This document shows positions 6,309 through 13,831 of a DNA stretch of 16,538 nt, piece after piece. The notes under the pieces are model-generated. The model was not told where the DNA came from and made no database searches. It saw only the letters and a program-made list of their open reading frames with translations. The stretch lies in NCBI GenBank assembly GCA_946631535.1, contig CAMPAF010000030.1, positions 1 to 16,538 on the forward strand, read 5' to 3'. Positions within the stretch are counted from its first letter, which is position 1; each line of letters opens with the position of its first letter. Position numbers and translations under genes: made by a program. The stretch comes from an uncultured Verrucomicrobiota bacterium (GTDB taxonomy: Bacteria; Verrucomicrobiota; Kiritimatiellia; RFP12; UBA1067).

Positions 6309-8480
6309 TCAATAGACAAACAGCATCTCGCGGTACTTCGGCAAAGGCCAGCGCGAGTCGTCCACAAGGTACTCCAGCGCGTCGACTGTCCGGCGCAGGT
6401 CGCCCATCGCCGCGAGAATTTCCTTCGCGCCTCCCTTCGCGAGGGCCTTGTCGAGCCGCTCGCACTTCACGTGCAGGTCGTCGAGCCCCGCGCCCAGCTT
6501 GAGCGAAAGCGCCTTCAGGCCAGTCACGCCCACCTTGAGGCCGTCCTTCTTAGCGATGGATATCGCCGTCGCGAGCTTCGAGAACTCGTCCGCCACCACG
6601 GGCCGGATCATGGAGCGCGCGATCTCGAGCGCCACGCCGCCCTCAATCCTCACGCGCCGCTCGTAGTCCTCGAGCGCGATCTCGTAGCGGCTGTCCATCT
6701 CGCTGCGGGTCAGGACGCCGTACTTCTCGAAGAGCGCCTGATTCGCTGGCACCTTCAGAGGCGCGATGGCGGAAATGGTGTCTGGCAGGTCCGGCAGGCC
6801 GCGCGCGGCCGCCTCCCTCTGCCAGGCCGCAGAGTAGCCGTCGCCCGCGAAGAGCACCCGCTTGTGGGCGCGGATGAGCCGCTGCAGAAGCTTCTGCAGG
6901 TTCGTGTTGAAGTCGCCCGGCATCGCGTCGAGCTTGTCCGAGAGCGCATCCAGCGACTCGGCCACGATCGTGTTCAGCACCATCTGGTTCTGGGCGCAGT
7001 TCTGCGACGAGCCGGGCGCGCGGAACTCGAACTTGTTGCCTGTGAACGCGAAGGGCGACGTGCGGTTGCGGTCGGTCGTGTCGCGCGGCAGCGGCGGCAG
7101 CGTGTCGACGCCGATCTTCAGGGATGGGCGCGCCCCTGCGCGACCGGACGCGCGGGCGCGCGTCCCTCCCGAAGTAACCGGATCGGTCTCGATGGCCTTC
7201 ACCACGGCGCTCAGGTCGTCGCCGAGGAAGATGGAGAGGATTGCGGGCGGCGCCTCGTTGCCGCCCAGCCGGTGGTCGTTGCCGGCGCCGGCCGTCGACG
7301 CCCTCAGGAGATCGGCGTGCAGGTCGATGGCGCGGATGACCGCGAGCAGCACCGTCAGGAAGATCGCGTTCTCTTTCGGGTTCGTGCCGGGCTCCAGCAG
7401 GTTGCGCCCGCCATAGGCGATGGACCAGTTGCAGTGCTTGCCGCTACCGTTGATGCCGAAGAAAGGCTTCTCGTGCAGGAGGCACTCGAGTCCGTTGCGC
7501 TCCGCAGTGCGACGCAGCACCTCCATGATGAGCATGTTGTGGTCGACGGCGAGGTTGAGGTCCTCGAAGATCGGCGCAAGCTCGAACTGCGCTGGCGCCA
7601 CCTCGTTGTGGCGCGTCTTGGCGGGGATGCCCAACTTCCACAGCTGCGCCTCCACCTCCGTCATGAACTTCAGGATTCGCGGACGGATGGCGCCGTAGTA
7701 GTGGTCGTCGAGCTGCTGGTGCTTCGCGGGCGCCGCCCCGAACACGGTCCTGCCGGTCTGCAGCAGGTCGGGACGCTGCAGGTAGAATCCGCGGTCGATG
7801 AGAAAGTATTCCTGCTCCGCGCCCAGCGTCACGGACACGCGCCCGTCGGGCTGGCCGAAGTGGGCCATGAGCCTCTTCAGCGCCTTCGTGAGCGCCTGCA
7901 CTGAGCGAAGAAGCGGCGTCTTTGAGTCGAGCGCCTCGCCCGTGTGCGCGCAGAAAGCCGTCGGGATGCAGAGCGTCGCCCCGTTTGCGTGGCGCTTGAT
8001 GAACGCCGGACTGGTGGGATCCCACGCCGTGTAGCCGCGAGCCTCGAACGTGGAGCGCAGTCCGCCCGACGGGAAGGACGAAGCGTCGGCCTCGCCGCCG
8101 ATCAGGTTCTTGCCGCTGAACGCCTGGATGGCGCGCGCCGTGCCAGCCGGCTCAATGAAGGAGTTGTGCTTCTCGGCCGTGCCGCCGGTGAGAGGCTGGA
8201 ACCAGTGCGTGAAGTGAGTGGCGCCCTTGGAGAGGGCCCACTCCTTCATCGCGTGCGCCACGTCGGCGGCGATGGACGGATCAAGCGGCTTGCCGTCGTT
8301 CACCGTTGCCAGGAGCTTCGCGGCGGCGGACTTCGGCAGGAAGGCGCGGATCTCCTTCTCTCCGAACACGTCGTCGCCGTACGTCTGCAGCGAGGTGTCG
8401 GCCGGAAGCGTCGCCAGCGGAACGTCCGGACGGCGTTCGGCGATCGCGTTTATGGCGTGGATGCGGTTGTTCGTGCTCAT
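6309..8480 (-). CDS. glnN: Type III glutamine synthetase
   Basis: It makes glutamine from glutamate, ammonia and ATP in the cytoplasm. The 723 residues match the large type III class, not the roughly 450-residue type I. GSIII signatures are THWFQPLTGGTAEKHNSF (91-108), the glutamate/metal motif LGAEQEYFLID (219-229), RHNEVAPAQFE (290-300), GINGSGKHCNWS (342-353) and LPRDTTDRNRTSPFAFTGNK (464-483). Residues 437-453 (Ser/Gly/Arg/Ala-rich) look foreign: they sit just before the conserved LKIGVDTLPPLPRD segment and are encoded by a palindromic GC-rich element. The start codon has no clear Shine-Dalgarno site, but a TATACT box lies 8 nt upstream, suggesting a leaderless mRNA. It is first in a likely four-gene operon running to 1551. 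No amtB or glnB gene is in view. Confidence 0.95.
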   Translation of the reverse strand: MSTNNRIHAINAIAERRPDVPLATLPADTSLQTYGDDVFGEKEIRAFLPKSAAAKLLATVNDGKPLDPSIAADVAHAMKEWALSKGATHFTHWFQPLTGGTAEKHNSFIEPAGTARAIQAFSGKNLIGGEADASSFPSGGLRSTFEARGYTAWDPTSPAFIKRHANGATLCIPTAFCAHTGEALDSKTPLLRSVQALTKALKRLMAHFGQPDGRVSVTLGAEQEYFLIDRGFYLQRPDLLQTGRTVFGAAPAKHQQLDDHYYGAIRPRILKFMTEVEAQLWKLGIPAKTRHNEVAPAQFELAPIFEDLNLAVDHNMLIMEVLRRTAERNGLECLLHEKPFFGINGSGKHCNWSIAYGGRNLLEPGTNPKENAIFLTVLLAVIRAIDLHADLLRASTAGAGNDHRLGGNEAPPAILSIFLGDDLSAVVKAIETDPVTSGGTRARASGRAGARPSLKIGVDTLPPLPRDTTDRNRTSPFAFTGNKFEFRAPGSSQNCAQNQMVLNTIVAESLDALSDKLDAMPGDFNTNLQKLLQRLIRAHKRVLFAGDGYSAAWQREAAARGLPDLPDTISAIAPLKVPANQALFEKYGVLTRSEMDSRYEIALEDYERRVRIEGGVALEIARSMIRPVVADEFSKLATAISIAKKDGLKVGVTGLKALSLKLGAGLDDLHVKCERLDKALAKGGAKEILAAMGDLRRTVDALEYLVDDSRWPLPKYREMLFVY
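7122..7171. repeat. In-frame GC-rich palindromic element inside glnN
   Basis: About 50 nt of extreme GC content. On the - strand it contains the perfect inverted repeat GGACGCGCG-CC-CGCGCGTCC (7165-7146), followed by GGTCGCGCAGG and a segment ending GCGCGCCCATCCC that roughly mirrors the left edge. It adds about 17 codons in frame (residues 437-453), giving a low-complexity Arg/Ala/Gly stretch in an otherwise conserved enzyme. The left part matches the thrC-downstream hairpin at most positions. I infer a small dispersed element inserted in frame. The insertion boundaries are estimated from where the conserved GSIII sequence resumes. Confidence 0.6.
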
Positions 8481-8500
8481 GGTTCTCTAGTATATCACAT
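8481..8500 (-). promoter_or_regulatory. Extended -10 promoter of glnN, likely leaderless start
   Basis: On the - strand, TGATATACT (8497-8489) is an extended -10 box (TATACT, 5 of 6 consensus bases, with TGA before it). It is the same form as the thrC box TGATATAAT. Only AGAGAACC separates it from the glnN ATG at 8480, so transcription would start at or within a base or two of the start codon. No convincing -35 box lies 16-18 nt upstream, which is typical of extended -10 promoters. No Shine-Dalgarno sequence is present. Confidence 0.5.
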
Positions 8501-8520
8501 TTTGTAACATGCCGCAGACG

Positions 8521-8550
8521 TTGCCTGAACGCGGGGGCTTATGGTATCAT
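8521..8550 (+). promoter_or_regulatory. Candidate galU promoter
   Basis: TTGCCT (8521-8526, 4 of 6 consensus bases) and TATCAT (8545-8550, 5 of 6) are 18 nt apart. The -10 ends 7 nt before the ATG at 8558, so the transcript would again be leaderless or nearly so. No Shine-Dalgarno sequence is visible ahead of either possible ATG (8549 or 8558). The 77-nt gap between glnN and galU would therefore hold two divergent promoters. Confidence 0.4.
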
Positions 8551-8557
8551 GTGCGGC

Positions 8558-9301
8558 ATGAAAGCCCTCATTCCAGCGGCAGGACACGGCACGCGCTTCC
8601 TGCCTGTCACGCGGGTGGTGCCCAAGGAGATGCTGCCGGTCGGCGCCAAGCCCGCAATCCAGCTTATCGTCGAGGAAGCCCTCGCCGCCGGCGCGGACGA
8701 GGTGGTGATCGTCGTCTCGCCAGAGAAGGAGATCGTCCGCAAGTACTTCGACGGCGACACCGAGCTCGCCTCACGCATCCGCTGGGCCTGGCAGACCGAA
8801 CAGCGCGGCCTTGGCCACGCAGTCCTGCAGGGCGCCCCGCTCCTCGCGCAGGAACGCGAACCGGTACTCGTGCTGCTCGGCGACGCGCTGGTCTCCGGCG
8901 AGCCCCCTTCCGCCGCCATGGCGGCAATCTCCCGCGCCCACGGCGGTGCGTCGGTTGTCGGCCTCGAGGAAGTGCCGCTGGAGAAGGTGTCCCGCTACGG
9001 CATCGTCAAGGGCTCGCAAGTGGACGAGCGCGTGTGGAAGCTCGATGATCTCGTGGAGAAGCCAGCCCCGGAAGCGGCCCCATCTCGGCTCGCCATCGCC
9101 GGACGCTACCTGCTCGACCCCGCCATCTTCGACCTCCTTGCCACGCAGACGCCCGGCCACGGCGGAGAGATACAGCTCACCGACTCCATCCGCCGCCTGC
9201 TGGCCGAGAAGTCCGTCTACGGCTACCGCTATCCCGGCCACCGCCACGACATCGGCAACCCCGCCGGATACCTCGAGACTCTCAACGCCTTCTCGGCATA
9301 G
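8558..9301 (+). CDS. galU: UTP--glucose-1-phosphate uridylyltransferase (GalU-like nucleotidyltransferase)
   Basis: It should form UDP-glucose from UTP and glucose-1-phosphate in the cytoplasm, feeding envelope polysaccharide synthesis. The 247-residue product opens with the nucleotide-binding signature LIPAAGHGTRFLPVTRVVPK (4-23) followed by EMLPVGAKPAIQ. It also has QTEQRGLGHAVLQG (79-92), the metal-site region VLLGDALVSG (105-114, Asp109), SRYGIVKG (145-152), LVEKP (165-169) and GHGGEIQLTDSI (200-211). This is clearly the GalU branch, but it is about 50 residues shorter than E. coli GalU, with compact loops and C-terminus. I chose the ATG at 8558 because Met-Lys-Ala begins the first strand directly; the ATG at 8549 would add only three residues. 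Its stop is 8 nt from the stop of the convergent lyase gene. Confidence 0.87.
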   Translation: MKALIPAAGHGTRFLPVTRVVPKEMLPVGAKPAIQLIVEEALAAGADEVVIVVSPEKEIVRKYFDGDTELASRIRWAWQTEQRGLGHAVLQGAPLLAQEREPVLVLLGDALVSGEPPSAAMAAISRAHGGASVVGLEEVPLEKVSRYGIVKGSQVDERVWKLDDLVEKPAPEAAPSRLAIAGRYLLDPAIFDLLATQTPGHGGEIQLTDSIRRLLAEKSVYGYRYPGHRHDIGNPAGYLETLNAFSA

Positions 9302-9309
9302 GCGCGAGT

Positions 9310-12300
9310 TCATCGTATCAGGATGAGGTGCATTGTCGATGCGACGAAGCGCACCGCCATATCCACCGTCCGCGACGCCGGCGCAATCACGGTGAACGTC
9401 AGCTGCGTGCAGCCCGCGTTGGCGTTGTCCCAGCTGTTCGGCCCCGCGGCCGACTGCGCCTGCCACACGCCAATCTGCTCGCCGCACTGCTCAAGGCGCA
9501 GCTCCTTGCCGTCCTGGCGAAGCGTCACGCGCGGGCCGTCGATCTCCGGCGTCGCCTTCGTGATCATCGCCCAGCGAACAACCCCGCCCTGACGCACGCC
9601 GCTGATCACGTCGCGCAGCAGGTAGCTGCGCCCGTCCGCCGCCATCGTGCCTGTTCGCACGACAGATGTCGCGTTCGTGTAGAGCGAAGAAAGATCCAGC
9701 ACGGCGCGCGAGCCCCATGTGCCCGATGTCACCTGCGTCACGGCACCCACCCCCTTCACCCACTGCTGGCAGCCGTCGATCATCGGCACGTTGTGGCTCC
9801 ACGTGTTCAGACGGAATATCCACCAGCGCTTCGAATCCTGCGACATCGACCACAGCGCGTTGCCGATGGCCGGATTGGCCTCGATCGGCGAATAGTTCTC
9901 GGATCCGAGATCCACGGCCCAGCGGATCTTGTGCGCGTCGAGGATGAACGAGCCGCCGTCCATGTGCCCGTGGTTGCCCGACGGCGACCCGCCCTTCAGC
10001 CCCACGAACATCGCCGTCTCGTCGTTCCAGCTCGAACGCTGGATCACAATGGGCATCTTGCCCTGCGAGTTCCAGACGAGCGGGCCGGACGGGGACGTCC
10101 CGTCCGGCGGCTCCCGCACCCAGAAGAGCGCAAGCGGGAAGAGCCGGTTGGTCCCGGACCCGTTCCGCGTCAACGCCGTGTAGGAGCGATAGAGGCCGAG
10201 CTCGCGGTAGGCAAGCAGGTCCGGGCACCCGAACCGCGACGCATACCACCAGATGGCGAAGGTGGCGGACCGGCCCGACGAGCCGTCCGCATAGTTGAAC
10301 GTGGCGCCGCTCGGTCCGGTCACGAGATCCATGTACGCGCCCGACGCCTGGAAACCCGACAGGTCCACCAGCCCGTAGGAGTGGCCGAACGCGTGTTCGA
10401 GCAACGCGATGGCGACCACGTTGAACTCCATCCCGTAGTTCCAGTAGCCCGGTCCCTCCGGGTAGTTGCCGTTCGGCGCAAGCTCGGCCATCGGCGTGGG
10501 CAGGCGCTCGATGCACCGCTGCACGAACGCGGCCGTCCCCACGGGATCGTCCTCGGCCAGCGCAAGCGCCGCAGCAAGGATGCCCGCATGGCACACCTGG
10601 CCCCAGTTGTTGACGACCGTGATCCAGCTCTGGTTCTCGCGCGACGCGTCGAGCCCGTACTTCCGGAGCGCGGCGGCGATCTCCGCGCGCGTCGGGCCGT
10701 CCATGTACTCCCACAGCCAGTCGTATCCGATCGCGACGGCGAGCGACATCTCCGCCACGTCGAGGAAATGCGAGGGATGCCACGTCTCGAACGCGCACAC
10801 GGCGCGCATCTCCTCCACCGCGCGCGCAAGGTGCGCCGCGTTGCCGTAGAGGCGGTACGCCATCGCGAGCGTGGAGATGCGGAAGAGCGCGGTGCGGCTC
10901 ACGTCGAGGAGACGCTTCCCGCTCACGTCGAGCTTGTACTCCACCGGCGCGGCCGCGAGCAGACGGTTCGCCGCGGCCGCCACGTGTTCGGCGCCCTGGC
11001 GCAGGAGCGCGTTCGTGGACACTCCGTCGCGCAGCGCCTGGAAGCCGGCCGCGTCCGCGAAGAGGCGCGGATGCGGACCCAGCGCACGCACGTCCGCCAC
11101 AAGGTCCGCGCGCGGGACGAGCGGCAGTTTGTTCGCCTCCGTGACGGCGTTCGTGGCCGTGAAGGTCAGTGTCTCAGTGCCGTCGCCCCCGCTCGCAACC
11201 GCGAACACGCCCTTCACGCCGCCGTACGTCTCGCACGAGAGACGGCTGTTCGCCTTCAACGCCGAAAGCGTCGTGCCCGGCGCGCACACGAGAGCGTAGC
11301 TCTCTCCGGGTGCCAGCGCGGCCCGCGCGAGCTTCACGCCGAGGGTCGCGCCGTTCGTGGCCATCAGCGACTCCGTGAACGTCACGCGCGGCACGGCGGG
11401 CTCCGCGCCCATGAGGTCGACTAGCAGCTTGCCGCCGCGCCAGTCGAGCGCGCGCAGCGCTACCGCCCGCGCGCCGAAGCCGAGCGCCCCGTCCACGAGC
11501 CGCATCCCGCTGCCGTGTCCGCCAAGCGCGCCCGCGAGCACCAGCGTGCCGGGGCCGTCCTTGACGATCGGCGCCGTGCCGAAGAACGGACACGCCAGCG
11601 TCGCTGTGCGCGAGGCGCTCACGGAGAAGCAGAGCCCGAGCGTCCGGTCCACGCCCACCGCGTCGGCGTTCGGCGTGAACGGGTTCACCGTGACGCCCCA
11701 GTTCGTCGAGGCGAGCGTGAGGTCGTTCGTGACGCACCAGGTGGCGCCCCCGAACGTCATGCTGTCGGCGCGGAGCGTCGCGGGCGGCGTGCCGAGGTTC
11801 TCCTGCCGGGTCACGTAGAACTGGCCGTTGCCGGTGATCTGGTGGCGTCCGAAAAAGCCGCGGTTGTCGCCCTCGTACGACACGCTCTTGTATTTGCTCA
11901 CCACGCTGTTCGTGAGGGTCATTTCCGACTTGAGCGTCGTGTCGGCCCCACCGGAGATTTCTGACTCCACCACGTAGCCGCGCGAGTTGGGTTCGCCCAC
12001 ACCCACGCGGAGCGTCCGCCCGGAGGCGATCGAGATGCGCCCGCGCAGCCGCGCAATCGACTTGTCGAGTCCGTTGTTCAGGACGCCCGTGCCGGCGACG
12101 ACGAGGTTCGAGACCGTCATCGACTGTCCGGTCCTCATCTTCCACATCAGGTTGCCGCTTCCCGTGAGCGTGAGCGTGTCGCCGCCGAACACCACGTGGT
12201 TTACGGACGAATTCTCCGGCGAGCGCATCATGCGGCTCAGCACGTAGTCGTTGCCCGCGCAGGGCGGCGAATCGGCCGGCGTCGTGCCGTCGGACTGCAG

Positions 12301-13794
12301 GACCCAGTGCCCCACGGTGTTGAAGGAGGTCGTCCCCTGCGCGTCACTCGCGCCGAGCGTGTAGATGCGCCCTTCCACGACGCGCAGGCGAAGCGCGTTG
12401 CCCGACACCTCCAGAGAAGTCCGCCGCGGCGCGTCGCCCAGCGTGAAGGTCGGCGCGTCGTTGTTCGTCCATGTCATCAGCGTGTACGTGCCGGGCGCGG
12501 CCGCGGCGAGCACGTCCACCGCCACGGCGCCGCCGCACGCGAGCGCGCCCACGGCGAGCGGCGCCCGCCCCGGCGTGAACGCGAGCCGGGCGCCGGAGGC
12601 GAGCGTCAGGCGCGACACGCTGCCCGTGCCGCCGAACGCGGCGCCGTTCGTGACGACGCAGGGGGTCGAGACGGAGCCGTCCACGTCGAGACGCCCCGCG
12701 AGCACGCTCACGCCGCCCGTCAGCGCGTTCGCGCCGGCGAGCGTCCACGTGCCCGTCCCCTCCTTGACAAGCAGCATCCGCGCGGGCAGGGCCGACTCGA
12801 TGCGCCCGTCGCCCACGCCGTCGAGATAGAGCACGGGCATGGCCTTGGGGTACTCCGCACGGCAGTTCACCGTGAACGCGCCGTCGTACGTCACGCACGT
12901 CCCCGTCGTCTCGTTGCGGAGGCGTCCGCCGTGGTGCTCGGCCGTCAGGCTGCTGTTGGTGTAGCCGCACACGACGACGTCGCGGTTGCAGCGCGCGTCC
13001 GCCGTGCCGCAGTAGCTGATACAGCCGGTGTTCTTGTACTCGCGCTGCCCGAGCGTGATCTGGTTGCCGGCGCCGAGCGCGGAGGGGGCGCCCTTCCCCG
13101 CGAGCGACACGACCCGGAACGTGCCGTCGTTCACAGTCACGTCGCACGTGAAAGAGTTGGTCGGGCACAGGAACTCCGTCACGCCCTTGTCCGTGCGGAC
13201 GCATGACGAGATGTCGCCTGCCGCGAGATGGCGCGTGAAACGGCACGTGCCGCCGCCGCGCACGGCGCACCGTCCCGTCCACGGACCGTTGACGACGAGC
13301 GTGTCCGTGGCGTCGTTGACGTAGAACTGGGCGTTGCCGTTCTGGCGGATCGGCCGGTCCGTCTCGAACACGCCCGTGCCGTAGAGGCGCAAAGTGCCGC
13401 TGTTCAGCGTGACGGCGGCGAAGGACCGGCAATAGAGCGTACCGCCCGACGCCGTCATCAAGCCGTCGTGCGTGTTGGCGCGGTTGGCGAGGTAGAGCGT
13501 GCCCGAACCGCTCTTCGTGATGCCGCCCGAACCCGAGACGACTCCAGCGAGGATCACGGTACCGGATGAGACATCGAAAGAGATGTCGCCTGTGAATGCT
13601 ATGTTTGAGTTGATGGTGAGCATGTCGGCGGGAGCGAACGACGCCTTGTCGCCCGCAGCAGGCACGATGCCGCCCCAGTTGGTTGGATCCGTCCACGTGG
13701 CACCGTCGCCGCCGCCAGTCCACGTGCGCGTCGCCGCCGGCAGCGCCATCGCGAGAGCTGCCGACATGGCGAAGATTGTGATCCCTGCTTTCAT
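9310..13794 (-). CDS. Giant secreted protein: autotransporter-associated beta-strand repeats fused to a heparinase II/III-type polysaccharide lyase
   Basis: The 1494-residue product starts with a Sec signal (1-21, ending PAA). RTWTGGGDGATWTDPTNWGG (23-42) is the typical opening of PATR beta-helix proteins. PATR-like strands recur: GITKSGSGTLYLANRANT (91-108), LVKEGTGTWTLAGAN (near 340) and IVKDGPGTLVLAGALGG (near 745). A second cap-like module begins near 478. From about 895 the sequence changes to an all-helical lyase domain (HPRLF near 905; NNWGQVCHAG; GNYPEGPGYW with candidate catalytic Tyr1111). A beta-sandwich follows with GNHGHMDGGSFILDA, where His1275 or His1277 are candidate catalytic or metal residues. 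Such lyases cleave uronate-containing polysaccharides by beta-elimination. There is no autotransporter barrel or recognisable C-terminal sorting signal. It follows the DapA-family gene by 10 nt. The exact substrate (glycosaminoglycan, alginate or other) is unknown. Confidence 0.82.
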   Translation of the reverse strand: MKAGITIFAMSAALAMALPAATRTWTGGGDGATWTDPTNWGGIVPAAGDKASFAPADMLTINSNIAFTGDISFDVSSGTVILAGVVSGSGGITKSGSGTLYLANRANTHDGLMTASGGTLYCRSFAAVTLNSGTLRLYGTGVFETDRPIRQNGNAQFYVNDATDTLVVNGPWTGRCAVRGGGTCRFTRHLAAGDISSCVRTDKGVTEFLCPTNSFTCDVTVNDGTFRVVSLAGKGAPSALGAGNQITLGQREYKNTGCISYCGTADARCNRDVVVCGYTNSSLTAEHHGGRLRNETTGTCVTYDGAFTVNCRAEYPKAMPVLYLDGVGDGRIESALPARMLLVKEGTGTWTLAGANALTGGVSVLAGRLDVDGSVSTPCVVTNGAAFGGTGSVSRLTLASGARLAFTPGRAPLAVGALACGGAVAVDVLAAAAPGTYTLMTWTNNDAPTFTLGDAPRRTSLEVSGNALRLRVVEGRIYTLGASDAQGTTSFNTVGHWVLQSDGTTPADSPPCAGNDYVLSRMMRSPENSSVNHVVFGGDTLTLTGSGNLMWKMRTGQSMTVSNLVVAGTGVLNNGLDKSIARLRGRISIASGRTLRVGVGEPNSRGYVVESEISGGADTTLKSEMTLTNSVVSKYKSVSYEGDNRGFFGRHQITGNGQFYVTRQENLGTPPATLRADSMTFGGATWCVTNDLTLASTNWGVTVNPFTPNADAVGVDRTLGLCFSVSASRTATLACPFFGTAPIVKDGPGTLVLAGALGGHGSGMRLVDGALGFGARAVALRALDWRGGKLLVDLMGAEPAVPRVTFTESLMATNGATLGVKLARAALAPGESYALVCAPGTTLSALKANSRLSCETYGGVKGVFAVASGGDGTETLTFTATNAVTEANKLPLVPRADLVADVRALGPHPRLFADAAGFQALRDGVSTNALLRQGAEHVAAAANRLLAAAPVEYKLDVSGKRLLDVSRTALFRISTLAMAYRLYGNAAHLARAVEEMRAVCAFETWHPSHFLDVAEMSLAVAIGYDWLWEYMDGPTRAEIAAALRKYGLDASRENQSWITVVNNWGQVCHAGILAAALALAEDDPVGTAAFVQRCIERLPTPMAELAPNGNYPEGPGYWNYGMEFNVVAIALLEHAFGHSYGLVDLSGFQASGAYMDLVTGPSGATFNYADGSSGRSATFAIWWYASRFGCPDLLAYRELGLYRSYTALTRNGSGTNRLFPLALFWVREPPDGTSPSGPLVWNSQGKMPIVIQRSSWNDETAMFVGLKGGSPSGNHGHMDGGSFILDAHKIRWAVDLGSENYSPIEANPAIGNALWSMSQDSKRWWIFRLNTWSHNVPMIDGCQQWVKGVGAVTQVTSGTWGSRAVLDLSSLYTNATSVVRTGTMAADGRSYLLRDVISGVRQGGVVRWAMITKATPEIDGPRVTLRQDGKELRLEQCGEQIGVWQAQSAAGPNSWDNANAGCTQLTFTVIAPASRTVDMAVRFVASTMHLILIR
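10084..10108. repeat. Perfect inverted repeat inside the lyase domain
   Basis: GCCGGACGGG (10084-10093) and CCCGTCCGGC (10099-10108) are perfect 10-bp arms around GACGT. The segment is in frame and encodes PPDGTSPSGP (about residues 1230-1239), a proline/glycine-rich loop between two hydrophobic strands of the lyase domain. Its sequence differs from the GGGAGGG-type element found elsewhere in the window. It may be a second small palindromic family or a chance palindrome. Confidence 0.45.
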
Positions 13795-13799
13795 GCAAG

Positions 13800-13831
13800 G
13801 GGAATTATAGCATAATTCCCTCGCGTCTCAG
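13800..13831 (-). promoter_or_regulatory. Promoter-like sequence and 21-bp inverted repeat ahead of the lyase gene
   Basis: A perfect inverted repeat has 9-bp arms (GGGAATTAT at 13800-13808 and ATAATTCCC at 13812-13820) around 3 nt. On the - strand it contains a perfect TATAAT (13809-13804), with CTGAGA (13831-13826, 4 of 6) 16 nt upstream as a possible -35. The -10 ends 9 nt before the lyase ATG and no Shine-Dalgarno sequence is present. The repeat also covers the stop codon of the DapA-family gene. A symmetric site over a -10 box suits an operator. Alternatively the lyase is simply co-transcribed, because the gap is only 10 nt. Confidence 0.45.

Noticed and set aside
6299..6367. Upstream start for the esterase, adding 23 residues
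   Set aside because: It would overlap the glnN coding end, has no ribosome-binding site and puts a Cys/Arg-rich stretch before a clear signal peptide; the ATG at 6298 has GGAGG.
6114..7904. Long + strand open frame antisense to glnN and the esterase
   Set aside because: It crosses two well-supported genes and shows no conserved motif.
9302..9309. Terminator between the convergent galU and lyase genes
   Set aside because: Only 8 nt separate the stops and I see no stable hairpin or T-run there.
9328..11424. Long + strand open frame antisense to the lyase gene
   Set aside because: Arg/His/Ala-rich translation with no motif; it mirrors a recognisable lyase domain in GC-rich DNA and is a shadow frame.
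13075..13105. GC-rich imperfect palindrome in the beta-repeat region as another repeat copy
   Set aside because: It encodes GKGAPSALGAG, a sequence normal for PATR proteins, and the arms are imperfect.
12344..13798. Second - strand open frame overlapping the beta-repeat region
   Set aside because: Frame-shifted shadow of the PATR coding frame; Arg/His-rich with no signal peptide or domain.
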